From assembly GCF_905203285.1 (NCBI RefSeq), contig NZ_CAJKVK010000004.1, positions 1-56,053 on the forward strand: a stretch of 56,053 nt of DNA, given 5' to 3'. The DNA is from an uncultured Succinatimonas sp. GTDB taxonomy: Bacteria; Pseudomonadota; Gammaproteobacteria; Enterobacterales; Succinivibrionaceae. The notes under the pieces are model-generated. The model made no database searches and was not told the origin of the DNA. It saw only the letters and a list, made by a program, of their open reading frames with translations. Positions 18,006-26,131 of this stretch are shown here, piece by piece. Numbering within the stretch: position 1 is the stretch's first letter; the number at the start of each line of letters is the position of its first letter. Both the position numbers and the translations under genes were made by a program.

Positions 18006-18046
18006 AAGTGCCTAATTTTGTGGTTAGGCACTTGCTACCTATTTTT
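18006..18046 (+). terminator. Hairpin terminator after hfq
   Basis: AAGTGCCTAA (18006-18015) pairs perfectly over 10 bases with TTAGGCACTT (18024-18033), loop of 8. A run of five T residues comes 8 bases later, so it is imperfect as an intrinsic terminator but well placed 12 bases after the hfq stop. The stem core GTGCCT/AGGCA echoes the hairpin just upstream of hfq. Confidence 0.6.
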
Positions 18047-18066
18047 AATACGTAAAAACAAGAAAA

Positions 18067-18090
18067 CGCCGATTCAACATAGGATCGGCG
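18067..18090 (-). terminator. Second minus-strand hairpin before the hfq end
   Basis: CGCCGAT pairs with ATCGGCG across a 10-base loop. On the minus strand it is followed by TTTTCTTGTTTTT, so it may back up the terminator at 18290 and protect hfq from antisense transcription. The rest of 17994-18347 shows no gene. Confidence 0.45.
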
Positions 18091-18289
18091 CCGATAGGGT
18101 TATGTATTAAAGTTAGCTAAAACTCTTTTTTAATAAGCTCTCCTTAAAATAGGGCAATTAAGTTGCTCTGTATCTTTTTTCAAAGTAAAACCTTTTTGAA
18201 AATTAGAACACACAATACTTTTTATTATAAATGTATAAAAAATTGAAAAGGTTTGAGTTGGCAATTAAAGAAAAATTTAAATAAGGCAA

Positions 18290-18317
18290 AAAAAAAAGCT
18301 CTGCCGGGGCAGAGCTT
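18290..18317 (-). terminator. Rho-independent terminator after the kinase remnant
   Basis: On the minus strand AAGCTCTGCC pairs with GGCAGAGCTT, a 10-base perfect stem, followed by about ten T residues. It lies 30 bases past the stop of the FGGY kinase remnant, so the original 3' end of that operon is preserved. Confidence 0.9.
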
Positions 18318-18347
18318 ATCAAAACAAGGAGTACTATGAAAATTAAT

Positions 18348-19172
18348 TTAACAGCCATGCTTTAAAGCAGTTTTAACCGCTTTATGCCAGCCGTCAATTT
18401 TATTGCTGCGCGTTTTATCATCCATCTTAGGAGTAAAACCCTTTAAGGTTTTATCTCTTTTTAAGATGTCGTCAGTATAAATTCCTACGGCGATGCCGGC
18501 CATGTAGGCAGCGCCCATTCCTGAAAGCTCTGCATCCTTGGGGACTTTTAAAGGAAGATTTAAAAGATCGGCCTGAAACTGCATCAAATAGTCATTGCGC
18601 GTAGCTCCGCCGTCAACGCAAAGTTCACTTACGTCAATTGGTGCTGATTTACGAATAAGGTCAACCACGTCATTTACCTGATACGCAATGGAATCAAGCG
18701 CGGCTCTTACTATTTCATTTCTGCCCGTTACGCGGCTCATGCCGACGATAGTACCTCTGACGTTTCCGGTAAAGTAAGGAGCCCCAAGTCCTGAAAAAGC
18801 CGGAACGAAATAGGTTTTGTCGGAAACATGGGCTTTTTCGGCAAGATCTTTAGTTTCTTTAGGGTCGGAAATAAGTTTTAGGTCGTCTTTTAGCCAGTTT
18901 ATAACGCCAGCAGAGTAATTAATATTACCCTCAAGCACATAAGTAACTTTAGATGCTCGTCTCCATCCTACAGAATTGACTATGACTTGTTTGCACTTTA
19001 CGACTTTATCTCCTGCGTTCATCATGATGGAAGACCCGGTACCGTAAGTGGTTTTGGTATGTCCCGGTTGTAGACAGCCTTGACCGAATAAAGCCCCCTG
19101 TGAGTCGCCGATGGCGGCATGAATGGGGATCTTGTGTGCTAAAACACCGTCAAAATCAGTCATACCGAACAC
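18348..19172 (-). pseudogene. 5'-truncated FGGY-family (glycerol-kinase-like) carbohydrate kinase
   Basis: The 274 residues correspond to only the C-terminal half of an FGGY kinase of about 500 residues. Alignment by eye to glycerol kinase starts at its VYG(Q/M)T segment and runs to the end: IGDSQGALFGQG holds the catalytic Asp, TTYGTGSSIMMN the phosphate loop, then YVLEGNINYSAGVINWLKD, VPAFSGLGAPYF and CVDGGATRNDYLMQFQAD. The entire N-terminal sugar-binding domain is missing, and an in-frame TAA lies 4 codons upstream of the GTG. It directly follows the sugar-binding protein remnant with a 36-base gap. The loss of the N-terminal half makes activity very unlikely. Substrate probably a polyol or pentulose, uncertain. 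Confidence 0.8.
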
Positions 19173-19190
19173 GGTGACTTTTTAGTCACC
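19173..19190 (-). repeat. Perfect stem-loop at the binding-protein/kinase junction
   Basis: GGTGACT and AGTCACC are separated by a 4-base A/T loop, immediately after the binding-protein stop and immediately before the first recognisable kinase codon. It may be an original mRNA-stabilising hairpin after the binding-protein gene, and it marks the probable deletion breakpoint. Confidence 0.6.
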
Positions 19191-19208
19191 CTCAATAGAG
19201 TTGTTCTT

Positions 19209-20181
19209 CTACTTTGCTAAAGTGAAGTTATTAAGATTTTTGGCGTTATCAATAGTGATGGCTTCACAGTCGATGAGTTGTTTTTCAGGTTTGCCGGTTG
19301 AGCCTGTCTTTAAGTACTGATCTGCCTGACGAACGGCCATTTCAGCGATTAATGCGGCAGGCTGCATGGCTGTGGCGGTCATATTGCCGGCGAGGATTTC
19401 GTCGCGGGCGTCATTAGAGCCGTCAACGGCGATAATGTGAAGAGGTCCTTTACCTGCGGCTTTAATGGCGGCGGCTGCACCTACTGCCATATTGTCGTTG
19501 CCGGAAATTACGCCTTTAAGGTTAGGATAGGACTGAAGGATGGTTTCCATCTTTTGATAAGCAAGGTTCTGATCCCAGTTGGCGGTTTGCACGGCAACAA
19601 GCTTCATGTCCGGATACTGATCGATAACCTCATGGAAAGCGGTGGAGCGGGTCTTGGCGTTGGTATCGGAGTCAATACCGTAGAGTTCGGCGTACTCTCC
19701 TTGCTTCTTCCATAGCCTCAACGAAGATTTCGGCTACCTCTTTTGCGCCCTGATAGTTGTTGGCAACGATTTGTGCTATAGCGATGCCTTGCTCGTTGAT
19801 TTCGCGGTCAATGAGGAAAGTAGGGATGTTATTGTCATAAGCACGTTGAACTGCTGCTAAAGTAGCATCTGCACCTGCGTTGTCACAGATGATGGCGGCA
19901 GCCTTATCAGAAATTGCGGTTTCAAAGAGCTCTGACTGTTTTACGGGACTATCGTCATGAGAAACGGTTTTAACTTCATAGCCCAGTTCCTGAGCGGTTT
20001 TAGCGGCAACCTCAGCTTCGGTCTTAAAGAACGGGTTGGAATGAGACGGTGTAATGATGTACATAATGTTGGAACCGCCTCCGGTAAGACGCTTAGGAGC
20101 ATCTGCGGCGAAAGCGGATGTCGCAAAAGATGTAGCTGCGCATACCATTGCTAAAGATGCACAAAACTTCGTTAATTTCAT
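19209..20181 (-). pseudogene. Frameshifted periplasmic sugar-binding protein (ribose/erythritol-type)
   Basis: Two overlapping frames together make one RbsB/EryG-like periplasmic binding protein. The first part starts at the ATG at 20181 (AGGAG 8 bases upstream). It has a signal peptide MKLTKFCASLAMVCAATSFA and runs IITPSHSNPFF, DNAGADATLAAVQRA, FLIDREINEQGIA to FVEAME. It then leaves frame near 19705-19716. The second part resumes with GEYAELYGIDSDTNAKTRS, GVISGNDNMAVGAAAAIKAAGKG and VDGSNDARDEI, and ends normally at NLNNFTLAK. The shift equals one base too many or two too few. Intact, it would deliver a pentose or polyol to an ABC importer, but no ATPase or permease gene remains. Sequencing error cannot be excluded. 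Confidence 0.85.
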
Positions 20182-20503
20182 AATAAGACTCCTCGTTTGT
20201 TTAGCGATGCCTTTAAAAAGCTTTTCAACTAAAAATCTGTTGATCTGTAAAAACACGTTTTACTTAGTACGGGTTTTACGTATAGCTAATATATCCGTCA
20301 GGAATTTTTGTGTTTGTCATTTTTATAATTTTTTTGTCATGATTATGAAAAAAGTATGTACAAAAATGCGTACGTAATAACAATTTTGTAAAAGGGGGCT
20401 TTTGTCTTTTTTTTAAAGCTATAAGAATCGGAGTGGAGGTTAAAAAACAGATCTGTTTTTTTAACTTTTGTTCAAAAACACTATATATATCAAAAAAGGC
20501 ATC

Positions 20504-20520
20504 TTAGACTTAAAGTCTAA
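20504..20520. promoter_or_regulatory. Perfect palindrome, candidate operator upstream of rbsK
   Basis: TTAGACTT-A-AAGTCTAA is an exact 17-base palindrome centred at 20512, 50 bases before the rbsK ATG. It sits in the 388-base region between the divergent binding-protein and rbsK genes, which otherwise has no gene. An imperfect second pair (TACAAAA/TTTTGTA near 20357-20390) lies further left. A dimeric repressor or activator site is inferred; the AraC-type regulator downstream more often binds direct repeats. Confidence 0.45.
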
Positions 20521-20569
20521 CCGGCAACATCTAAATTTAAAAATCAATTGAAAAACAAGTGTGTATTTT

Positions 20570-21505
20570 ATGAGCAAAATATTAAATTTCGGTTCCCTTA
20601 ACATTGACTATGTTTATTCCGTTCCTCATTTCGTCATGCCAGGCGAAACTTTAGCGGCCATTGAACGCAATGTTTTTGCAGGAGGCAAGGGATTAAACCA
20701 GTCGGTTGCGGCCGCAAGAGCGGGCGGAAATATTTATCATGCAGGGGCGGTAGGCAAAGATGACAGTAAAGTGCTTACCGATACTATTGCCGCGAATAAA
20801 ATTAATGACAAATTTTTAATGCGCCGTGACAGTCCCAGCGGGCATACGTTTATTCAGGTTGACGCAAAAGGACAAAATTGCATTTTGCTATACGGCGGAG
20901 CCAATCAAAGCATCACTTGTGATGAAATTGATGCAGCCTTAAGTTTTTTTGATAAAGGCGACTATTTAATTTTGCAAAATGAAATCAATAATATTGAATA
21001 CCTTATTAAACATGCGGCAGCCAAAGGTATTAAGGTGTGTTTTAATGTTTCGCCTTTTACTTTGGATCTGTTGAATCTGCCGTTAGAAGAGTGTGCTTAT
21101 CTTATAGTAAATGAAATTGAAGGATCTTCGATGGTAAATATGCCAGAAGATACCGATCCTTATCTCTTAATTGAAAAACTTGCCGCAAAATATCCTAAAA
21201 CATCCTTTGTTTTAACTTTAGGCTCTCGCGGATCTTTACTTAAACTGCAAAATCAAGAAGTTATTTCTTGTAAGTCGTTTAAAGTCAAGGCTGTTGACAC
21301 TACTGCGGCAGGAGATACTTTCCTTGGCTACCTTATTGCCAATCTTGCAGCCAATGTCGAACCTGCCCTGGCGCTTAAGACCGCGACCGCCGCTTCGGCT
21401 ATTGCCGTCACAAGAAAAGGAGCCGCTCCGTCAATTCCGCTTAAAAAGGAAGTTGAACAATTTTTAGCCGAAACTGACGTTGAAGTTTTAACCAAGCATT
21501 TATAG
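20570..21505 (+). CDS. rbsK: Ribokinase-like PfkB-family carbohydrate kinase
   Basis: A 311-residue PfkB-family kinase. The first signature (FAGGKGLNQSVAAARAGG) and the second (VDTTAAGDTFLGY, with the catalytic Asp) are complete; LILQNEIN and NVSPFTLDL are as in ribokinases. I take the ATG at 20570, giving MSKILNFGSLNIDYVY; a GTG 9 bases earlier is possible and neither has a strong ribosome binding site. Together with rbsD, which starts 9 bases after its stop, it should phosphorylate a pentose after ring conversion. Intact and on the opposite strand from the decayed transporter remnant. Confidence 0.85.
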   Translation: MSKILNFGSLNIDYVYSVPHFVMPGETLAAIERNVFAGGKGLNQSVAAARAGGNIYHAGAVGKDDSKVLTDTIAANKINDKFLMRRDSPSGHTFIQVDAKGQNCILLYGGANQSITCDEIDAALSFFDKGDYLILQNEINNIEYLIKHAAAKGIKVCFNVSPFTLDLLNLPLEECAYLIVNEIEGSSMVNMPEDTDPYLLIEKLAAKYPKTSFVLTLGSRGSLLKLQNQEVISCKSFKVKAVDTTAAGDTFLGYLIANLAANVEPALALKTATAASAIAVTRKGAAPSIPLKKEVEQFLAETDVEVLTKHL

Positions 21506-21514
21506 GAAATAAAT

Positions 21515-21916
21515 ATGAAAAAAATCGGCTGTCTTAATTCTGAACTTTCTTATGTTTTAGCAAAACTAGGTCATTTTGATACTTTAACTATCGGCGATTG
21601 CGGACTCCCCGTGCCCAAGGGCGTGCAAAGAATCGATTTGGCCGTAACATACGGAATTCCGTCCTTTGATGACGTTTTTGCCGTAGTCGATAAAGAAGCT
21701 AAATTTCAAAAAGCGACCATAGCTACGGAAGCTAAAGAACAAAATCCCGATTTTTACTCCAAAATTTATGCTTGGGCAAATAAAAACGGCGTTACGGTAG
21801 TTGAAGTTCCGCACGTTGAGCTTAAAGCTCAAAGCGTGTCAAGCGTAGCCGTAGTCAGAACCGGAGAATGTCATCCCTATTACAACGTTATTTTAGAGTC
21901 AAACGTATCTTTTTAA
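21515..21916 (+). CDS. rbsD: D-ribose pyranase RbsD
   Basis: A 133-residue RbsD/FucU-family protein interconverting beta-pyranose and beta-furanose ribose. Conserved features are LNSELSYVLAKLGHFDTLTIGDCGLPVP (with the catalytic His), IDLAVTYGIPSF, and the C-terminal VVRTGECHPYYNVILES. Length is near the 139 residues of E. coli RbsD. It follows rbsK by 9 bases and precedes the AraC-type regulator by 6, so the three form one operon without a transporter. Confidence 0.93.
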   Translation: MKKIGCLNSELSYVLAKLGHFDTLTIGDCGLPVPKGVQRIDLAVTYGIPSFDDVFAVVDKEAKFQKATIATEAKEQNPDFYSKIYAWANKNGVTVVEVPHVELKAQSVSSVAVVRTGECHPYYNVILESNVSF

Positions 21917-21922
21917 CTTTTC

Positions 21923-23164
21923 ATGGCTAAAGATAAAAACTTGATCCTTTCAAATACGGTCAGCATGCCGCTGTCTTACGCTCTTGGCATGCTTATTCAG
22001 CTTTTGCCTTTGCCCTTTCATGTTTTTAAGTCAGATGATCATTATTTGGAGAAATTTGACAACGGAGCGTCTGACAGTTGGAATGTGCTGAAAAATGATT
22101 TTGCTTTCAGGAAACAAATTCTAAGCGAAATACGAAAAAAAAATATAGCGCTTATCTCTCAAGAGCGTCCGGTGATCTTTGGCGGAGTTAAATGCAATGA
22201 CGAGTTGACATTGATTATAGGACCAATAGCAATAAGTGATGTCGATGCAAACTTTTGCAAACTTTACGCGCTAAAGCACAAATCGGAAAACGTTTCTTTT
22301 TTTCGTTGTGATCCGTCAAAACTTGCAGCCGTTTTACTGCTTATCTATTCTTCTTTGACCGGAAATTTAATCGGTCTTAATGATTTTTTGGATCATAATT
22401 ATCTGCAAAAAGATTTTCAGGTCGCGGCGCAAAAGCAAACGGCCAACGTTATTTCTTATCACAGCACGAAAACCAAACCCCATAATCCTGCCTCTTTTGA
22501 AGAAGCAATTAAAGACGCTATAAAAGCAGGAGATGTAGAAGCCTTACGCAAGGCGCTTAATTCTCCATATGCGGGGATGCGCGGAACTTTAAGTTATAAC
22601 TCCTTGCGGGCTGCCCAAAATCTCGCCATCGTTGACATAACTATAGTAACGCGTGCCGCAATCGAGGCCGGCATAAGTGTTGAAGAGTCTTATATTCTCG
22701 CCGACGCTTTTATTCTTGAAGTTGATAGCTGCAAATATCCGACTGATGCAGCAGCACTCTCCCGTGCTTGTGCATTGCGCTGTACACAGCTTGTTGCCAA
22801 TTTTAAAAAATCCATGCTCGATAACAAAGCTTTATCTTCTGCTGTAATTAAAGCTTGCGCATATATAGACAGGCATTTATATAAAAAGATAAATGTTACA
22901 GATCTTGCCGATAAACTTAGGATAAGCGCAGGTTACTTGGTAAAGTTATTTAAAAAAGAACGAAAACAAACTATTTCTGAATATATCGCGATGCGCAAAA
23001 TAGAAGCGGCAAAGATTATGTTGCAGGCTACAGATAAATCAATAGCCGATATTGCAATGCTGCTGTCTTTTAATTCTCAAAGTCATTTTGGAAGAGTGTT
23101 TTTAGCTAAAACAGGTGTGTCTCCTGCCCGCTATCGCAGAAAAATTATTTCTGATTCTATTTAG
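21923..23164 (+). CDS. AraC-family transcriptional regulator
   Basis: A 413-residue regulator. The last 100 residues or so form the double helix-turn-helix: AYIDRHLYKKINVTDLADKLRISAGYLVKLFKKE, then the second part with SIADIAMLLSFNSQSHFGRVFLAKTGVSPARYR, the classical AraC signature. The segment RGTLSYNSLRAAQNLAIVDITIVTRAAIEAGISVEESYILADAFI is the domain common in AraC-type proteins of the YSIRK-regulator style. The N-terminal 180 residues are poorly conserved and probably hold the sensor. Following rbsK-rbsD by 6 bases, it is likely the local regulator of sugar use. The 271 bases after it (23165-23435) contain no gene I believe; a 77-codon frame there has no motif. Confidence 0.85.
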   Translation: MAKDKNLILSNTVSMPLSYALGMLIQLLPLPFHVFKSDDHYLEKFDNGASDSWNVLKNDFAFRKQILSEIRKKNIALISQERPVIFGGVKCNDELTLIIGPIAISDVDANFCKLYALKHKSENVSFFRCDPSKLAAVLLLIYSSLTGNLIGLNDFLDHNYLQKDFQVAAQKQTANVISYHSTKTKPHNPASFEEAIKDAIKAGDVEALRKALNSPYAGMRGTLSYNSLRAAQNLAIVDITIVTRAAIEAGISVEESYILADAFILEVDSCKYPTDAAALSRACALRCTQLVANFKKSMLDNKALSSAVIKACAYIDRHLYKKINVTDLADKLRISAGYLVKLFKKERKQTISEYIAMRKIEAAKIMLQATDKSIADIAMLLSFNSQSHFGRVFLAKTGVSPARYRRKIISDSI

Positions 23165-23435
23165 TATTTTATTATCGGTATTTAGGACAGCATATCTTGC
23201 AGAGAGGCTTTTCAGATATCAAGTTTAGCAGGTTAGTATTACTACGGTTTTTTAAAGAGAGCCAAATAGCGAAGAGCCGATTTAAACGTGACTTTTATTA
23301 TTTTAAAAAGGTAAAATATTCAAGTTCTGTTTGTCTGCAAAAATTTTTAGTTTTTAGTGACGATTTAACGTTAAAAGCAAGAAGTGCAGATAGTTATCTT
23401 TACGAAAAGAAGAAGGAAAATCTTTTTTAGAAAAC

Positions 23436-24800
23436 ATGTCAGATCAGAAGATAGAAGCGTTAGGTCCGACACTTTTAGTTCATGTAGAGCTGCCGCAGGC
23501 AGAATCCCAAGAAGATTTAGATGAGTTGTACCGTCTTGCCGAGTCGGCAGGAGGAGAAGTTCGTGATGCCATCGTATGCAAGCGCGATGTTCCCGATGCC
23601 AAGACTTTTATCGGTAAAGGCAAGGTCACGGAAGTAGCCGATGCCGTAAGAGCGCATGACGTATCCTGCGTTATTTTTAATTCTTCGCTTACTCCTGCCC
23701 AAGAACGCAATCTTGAAAAAGAGTTTAACGTCCGCGTTATGGACAGAATCGCGCTTATTCTGCAGATTTTCGCGCAGCGCGCTAGAACTTATGAAGGAAA
23801 GCTGCAGGTCGAACTTGCCATGCTGCGCTATGAGCAGGCAAGACTCGTGCGCGGATGGACACACCTTGAAAGACAAAAGGGCGGTTTCGGTTTGCGCGGA
23901 GGCCCTGGTGAAACTCAGATTGAGCTTGACCGACGCGCCTTGCGCGAGCGTATCGCGGCAATTAAAGCCGATTTGGAAGTGGTGGCATCCCGTCGTGAGC
24001 AAAACCGCAGACAACGCGTTAAAAATGCCGTTCCCGTGGTTTCTTTTGTCGGTTATACCAACGCCGGTAAATCGACACTATTTAACCGCCTTACCAAATC
24101 CTCGGTTTATGAAGCCGATCAGCTCTTTGCCACGCTTGATCCTACGCTTCGCACCGTAAGCCTTGATGTGGTCGGAAAAGCAGTTTTTGCCGATACCGTA
24201 GGCTTTATAAGACATTTGCCGCATGATTTAATCGCCGCGTTTAAATCAACTCTTGAGGAAACCGTTAAGGCTGATTTGCTTTTGCATATCATTGACGCGG
24301 CGGATAAGCGCGTTGAGGAAAATATAAAAGCGGTTAACGCGGTTTTAAAACAAATAGGCGCAGATGAAGTTCCGACGCTTTTGGTGTTTAACAAAGCCGA
24401 TTTGCTTGATGCTCCTTACGATAAGGTAGTAAGGGATGAAACCGGTAAACCCGTGAGGGTTAATGTCAGTGCCAAAACCGGCTCTGGACTTTCCGATCTT
24501 TTATCATGCGTAAGTGAGCTTTTATCTTCAAATTTATGCACTTTTACTGTTAAGATATACCCTCAGGACGGTAAATTGCGCAGCATGCTTTACGAAAGTA
24601 AGGCCGTAAGCAAAGAAAGCTATGCCGATGACGGTTCATTAATGCTTGAGCTTAAGATTTTGGCTGCCGATGCCGCACGCATAGATAAGAAAACAGCAGG
24701 TCGCTTGAGTGCTTCATGCGTTGACGGAAAAACTCCGTGGATAACGCCTGAGGCAAAAGAAGATCTTGATCTTGATTTAGTTTTTGATGATATAGATTAA
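23436..24800 (+). CDS. hflX: Ribosome-associated GTPase HflX
   Basis: A 454-residue GTPase that splits or rescues stalled ribosomes. The N-terminal HflX domain has FIGKGKVTEVADAV and FNSSLTPAQERNLEKEF, followed by the glycine-rich GGFGLRGGPGETQIELDRR. The G domain has G1 GYTNAGKST, G2/G3 with FATLDPT and DTVGFIRHLP, and G4 NKAD. Length is close to E. coli HflX (426). It is separated from hfq by about 5.4 kb of sugar genes, whereas the two are usually adjacent. hflK starts 2 bases after its stop. Confidence 0.97.
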   Translation: MSDQKIEALGPTLLVHVELPQAESQEDLDELYRLAESAGGEVRDAIVCKRDVPDAKTFIGKGKVTEVADAVRAHDVSCVIFNSSLTPAQERNLEKEFNVRVMDRIALILQIFAQRARTYEGKLQVELAMLRYEQARLVRGWTHLERQKGGFGLRGGPGETQIELDRRALRERIAAIKADLEVVASRREQNRRQRVKNAVPVVSFVGYTNAGKSTLFNRLTKSSVYEADQLFATLDPTLRTVSLDVVGKAVFADTVGFIRHLPHDLIAAFKSTLEETVKADLLLHIIDAADKRVEENIKAVNAVLKQIGADEVPTLLVFNKADLLDAPYDKVVRDETGKPVRVNVSAKTGSGLSDLLSCVSELLSSNLCTFTVKIYPQDGKLRSMLYESKAVSKESYADDGSLMLELKILAADAARIDKKTAGRLSASCVDGKTPWITPEAKEDLDLDLVFDDID

Positions 24801-24802
24801 AT

Positions 24803-26131
24803 ATGAAAGAAAATAATCGCGATTATATGGCTTGGAATGCTCCCGGCTCGTCAGGTCCCGGCAATTCAGGTCAAGGACCGCAAAACAACGGTAGTCAGAA
24901 CAACGGAAGTCAGAATAACAATAACGATCCGTGGGGTCGTAATAACAACAATAACAACGATCCGTGGGGAAGACGCAAAAAGAACAATCAATTTGACGTA
25001 AACGATCTGCTAAATCGCCTAAAAAAAATGTTCGGCGGAGCCGGCGGCTCAGCCGGCAAAGCGGCTAAAAAGGGCGCAAGCTACGGTCTTTATCTTTTAG
25101 TCGCGGTAGCCTTGGGCGTTTATATTTTTTCAGGTTTTTATACCGTACGCGAAGCCGAACGCGGCGTAGTTCTGCGTTTTGGTAAAGTTTATGACGTGGT
25201 GGAGCCGGGCCTTCGCTGGAAATTCACCGGTATCGATGATGTTAACGTAGTTGACATCGAGCAGGTTCGCGCCATTCAATCTTCAGGAATGATGCTTACT
25301 GAGGACGAGAACGTGGTTATCGTCGAAATGGACGTGCAGTACCGCATCTCCGATCCGGTTAAGTATTTATATTCGGTAACTGATCCGGACAATTCCCTTA
25401 CCGAGGCCACCGACAGCGCTTTGCGCTACGTGGTAGGTCATACCATGATGGACGATATTTTGACTTCTGGCCGTGAAATGGTAAGACAGAATACCCGTGA
25501 CCTCTTGGTTTCAATCATCGAGCCGTATGACATGGGCCTTAGTGTCGTTGATGTAAACTTCCTGCCCGCTCACGCTCCGGATGAAGTTAAAGAAGCTTTT
25601 GACGATGCAATTGCCGCTCAGGAAGATGAGCAGCGCTTTAAGCGTGAGGCAGAAGCATACGCCAACGAAGTTCTGCCGCGCGCTGACGGTCAGGTACAAC
25701 GTATTACCCAGGAAGCTGAAGCCTATCGTTCCCGCGTCGTGCTTGACGCACAAGGTCAGGTCGCTCGCTTCGAGCAGATTCTGCCTGAGTATCTTGCCGC
25801 TCCTGAAATTACCCGCAAGCGTATTTACCTTGATACCATGCAGCAGGTAATGGGCAGCTCATCTAAGATTATTCTGGATACTCCTGAAGGATCTTCCCCG
25901 GTTTTATATCTGCCTCTTCCTGAGAACAGAGCAGCTCCTGCTCCGGTACAGAACGTAGATAGCGCCGTGCAAAGTGCCGACTCCGTTCCCGTGAAGGTTA
26001 CGGAAACTCCGGTGAACGAGCCTTTGCCTTTACCGAGAAATGAAAGCGCTCAGACATCAAGCTCATCAGGCAATCAAGGATATGGAAGCAGTTCGTATAA
26101 CACTTCAAGATATGGAAGGAGCGTAAGATAA
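24803..26131 (+). CDS. hflK: FtsH modulator HflK
   Basis: A 442-residue SPFH/prohibitin-type membrane protein that with HflC forms a cage around FtsH. The N-terminal 70 residues are rich in Asn, Gly and Ser and include a duplicated NNNNDPWGR unit. One membrane segment follows (YGLYLLVAVALGVYIFSGFYTVREAERGVVLRFG, about 92-112 plus start of the SPFH domain). The stretch EDENVVIVEMDVQYRISDP is typical, and helices about 250-330 would coil with HflC. The C-terminus is Pro/Ser-rich. I keep the ATG at 24803; an inner ATG at 24827 (MAWNAPG) matches the E. coli start MAWN and could be the true one. Its stop overlaps the hflC start. Confidence 0.95.
   Translation: MKENNRDYMAWNAPGSSGPGNSGQGPQNNGSQNNGSQNNNNDPWGRNNNNNNDPWGRRKKNNQFDVNDLLNRLKKMFGGAGGSAGKAAKKGASYGLYLLVAVALGVYIFSGFYTVREAERGVVLRFGKVYDVVEPGLRWKFTGIDDVNVVDIEQVRAIQSSGMMLTEDENVVIVEMDVQYRISDPVKYLYSVTDPDNSLTEATDSALRYVVGHTMMDDILTSGREMVRQNTRDLLVSIIEPYDMGLSVVDVNFLPAHAPDEVKEAFDDAIAAQEDEQRFKREAEAYANEVLPRADGQVQRITQEAEAYRSRVVLDAQGQVARFEQILPEYLAAPEITRKRIYLDTMQQVMGSSSKIILDTPEGSSPVLYLPLPENRAAPAPVQNVDSAVQSADSVPVKVTETPVNEPLPLPRNESAQTSSSSGNQGYGSSSYNTSRYGRSVR
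24890..24975 (+). repeat. Internal Asn-rich tandem duplication in hflK
   Basis: Short repeats encode GSQNN twice and then NNNNDPWGR twice, the DNA word GATCCGTGGGG recurring about 40 bases apart. Such low-complexity stretches can change length by replication slippage while staying in frame; the linker lies before the membrane segment. Confidence 0.65.

Noticed and set aside
23197..23430. 77-codon frame between the AraC-type gene and hflX
   Set aside because: No ribosome binding site or motif, Lys/Phe-rich composition from AT bias; treated as intergenic.
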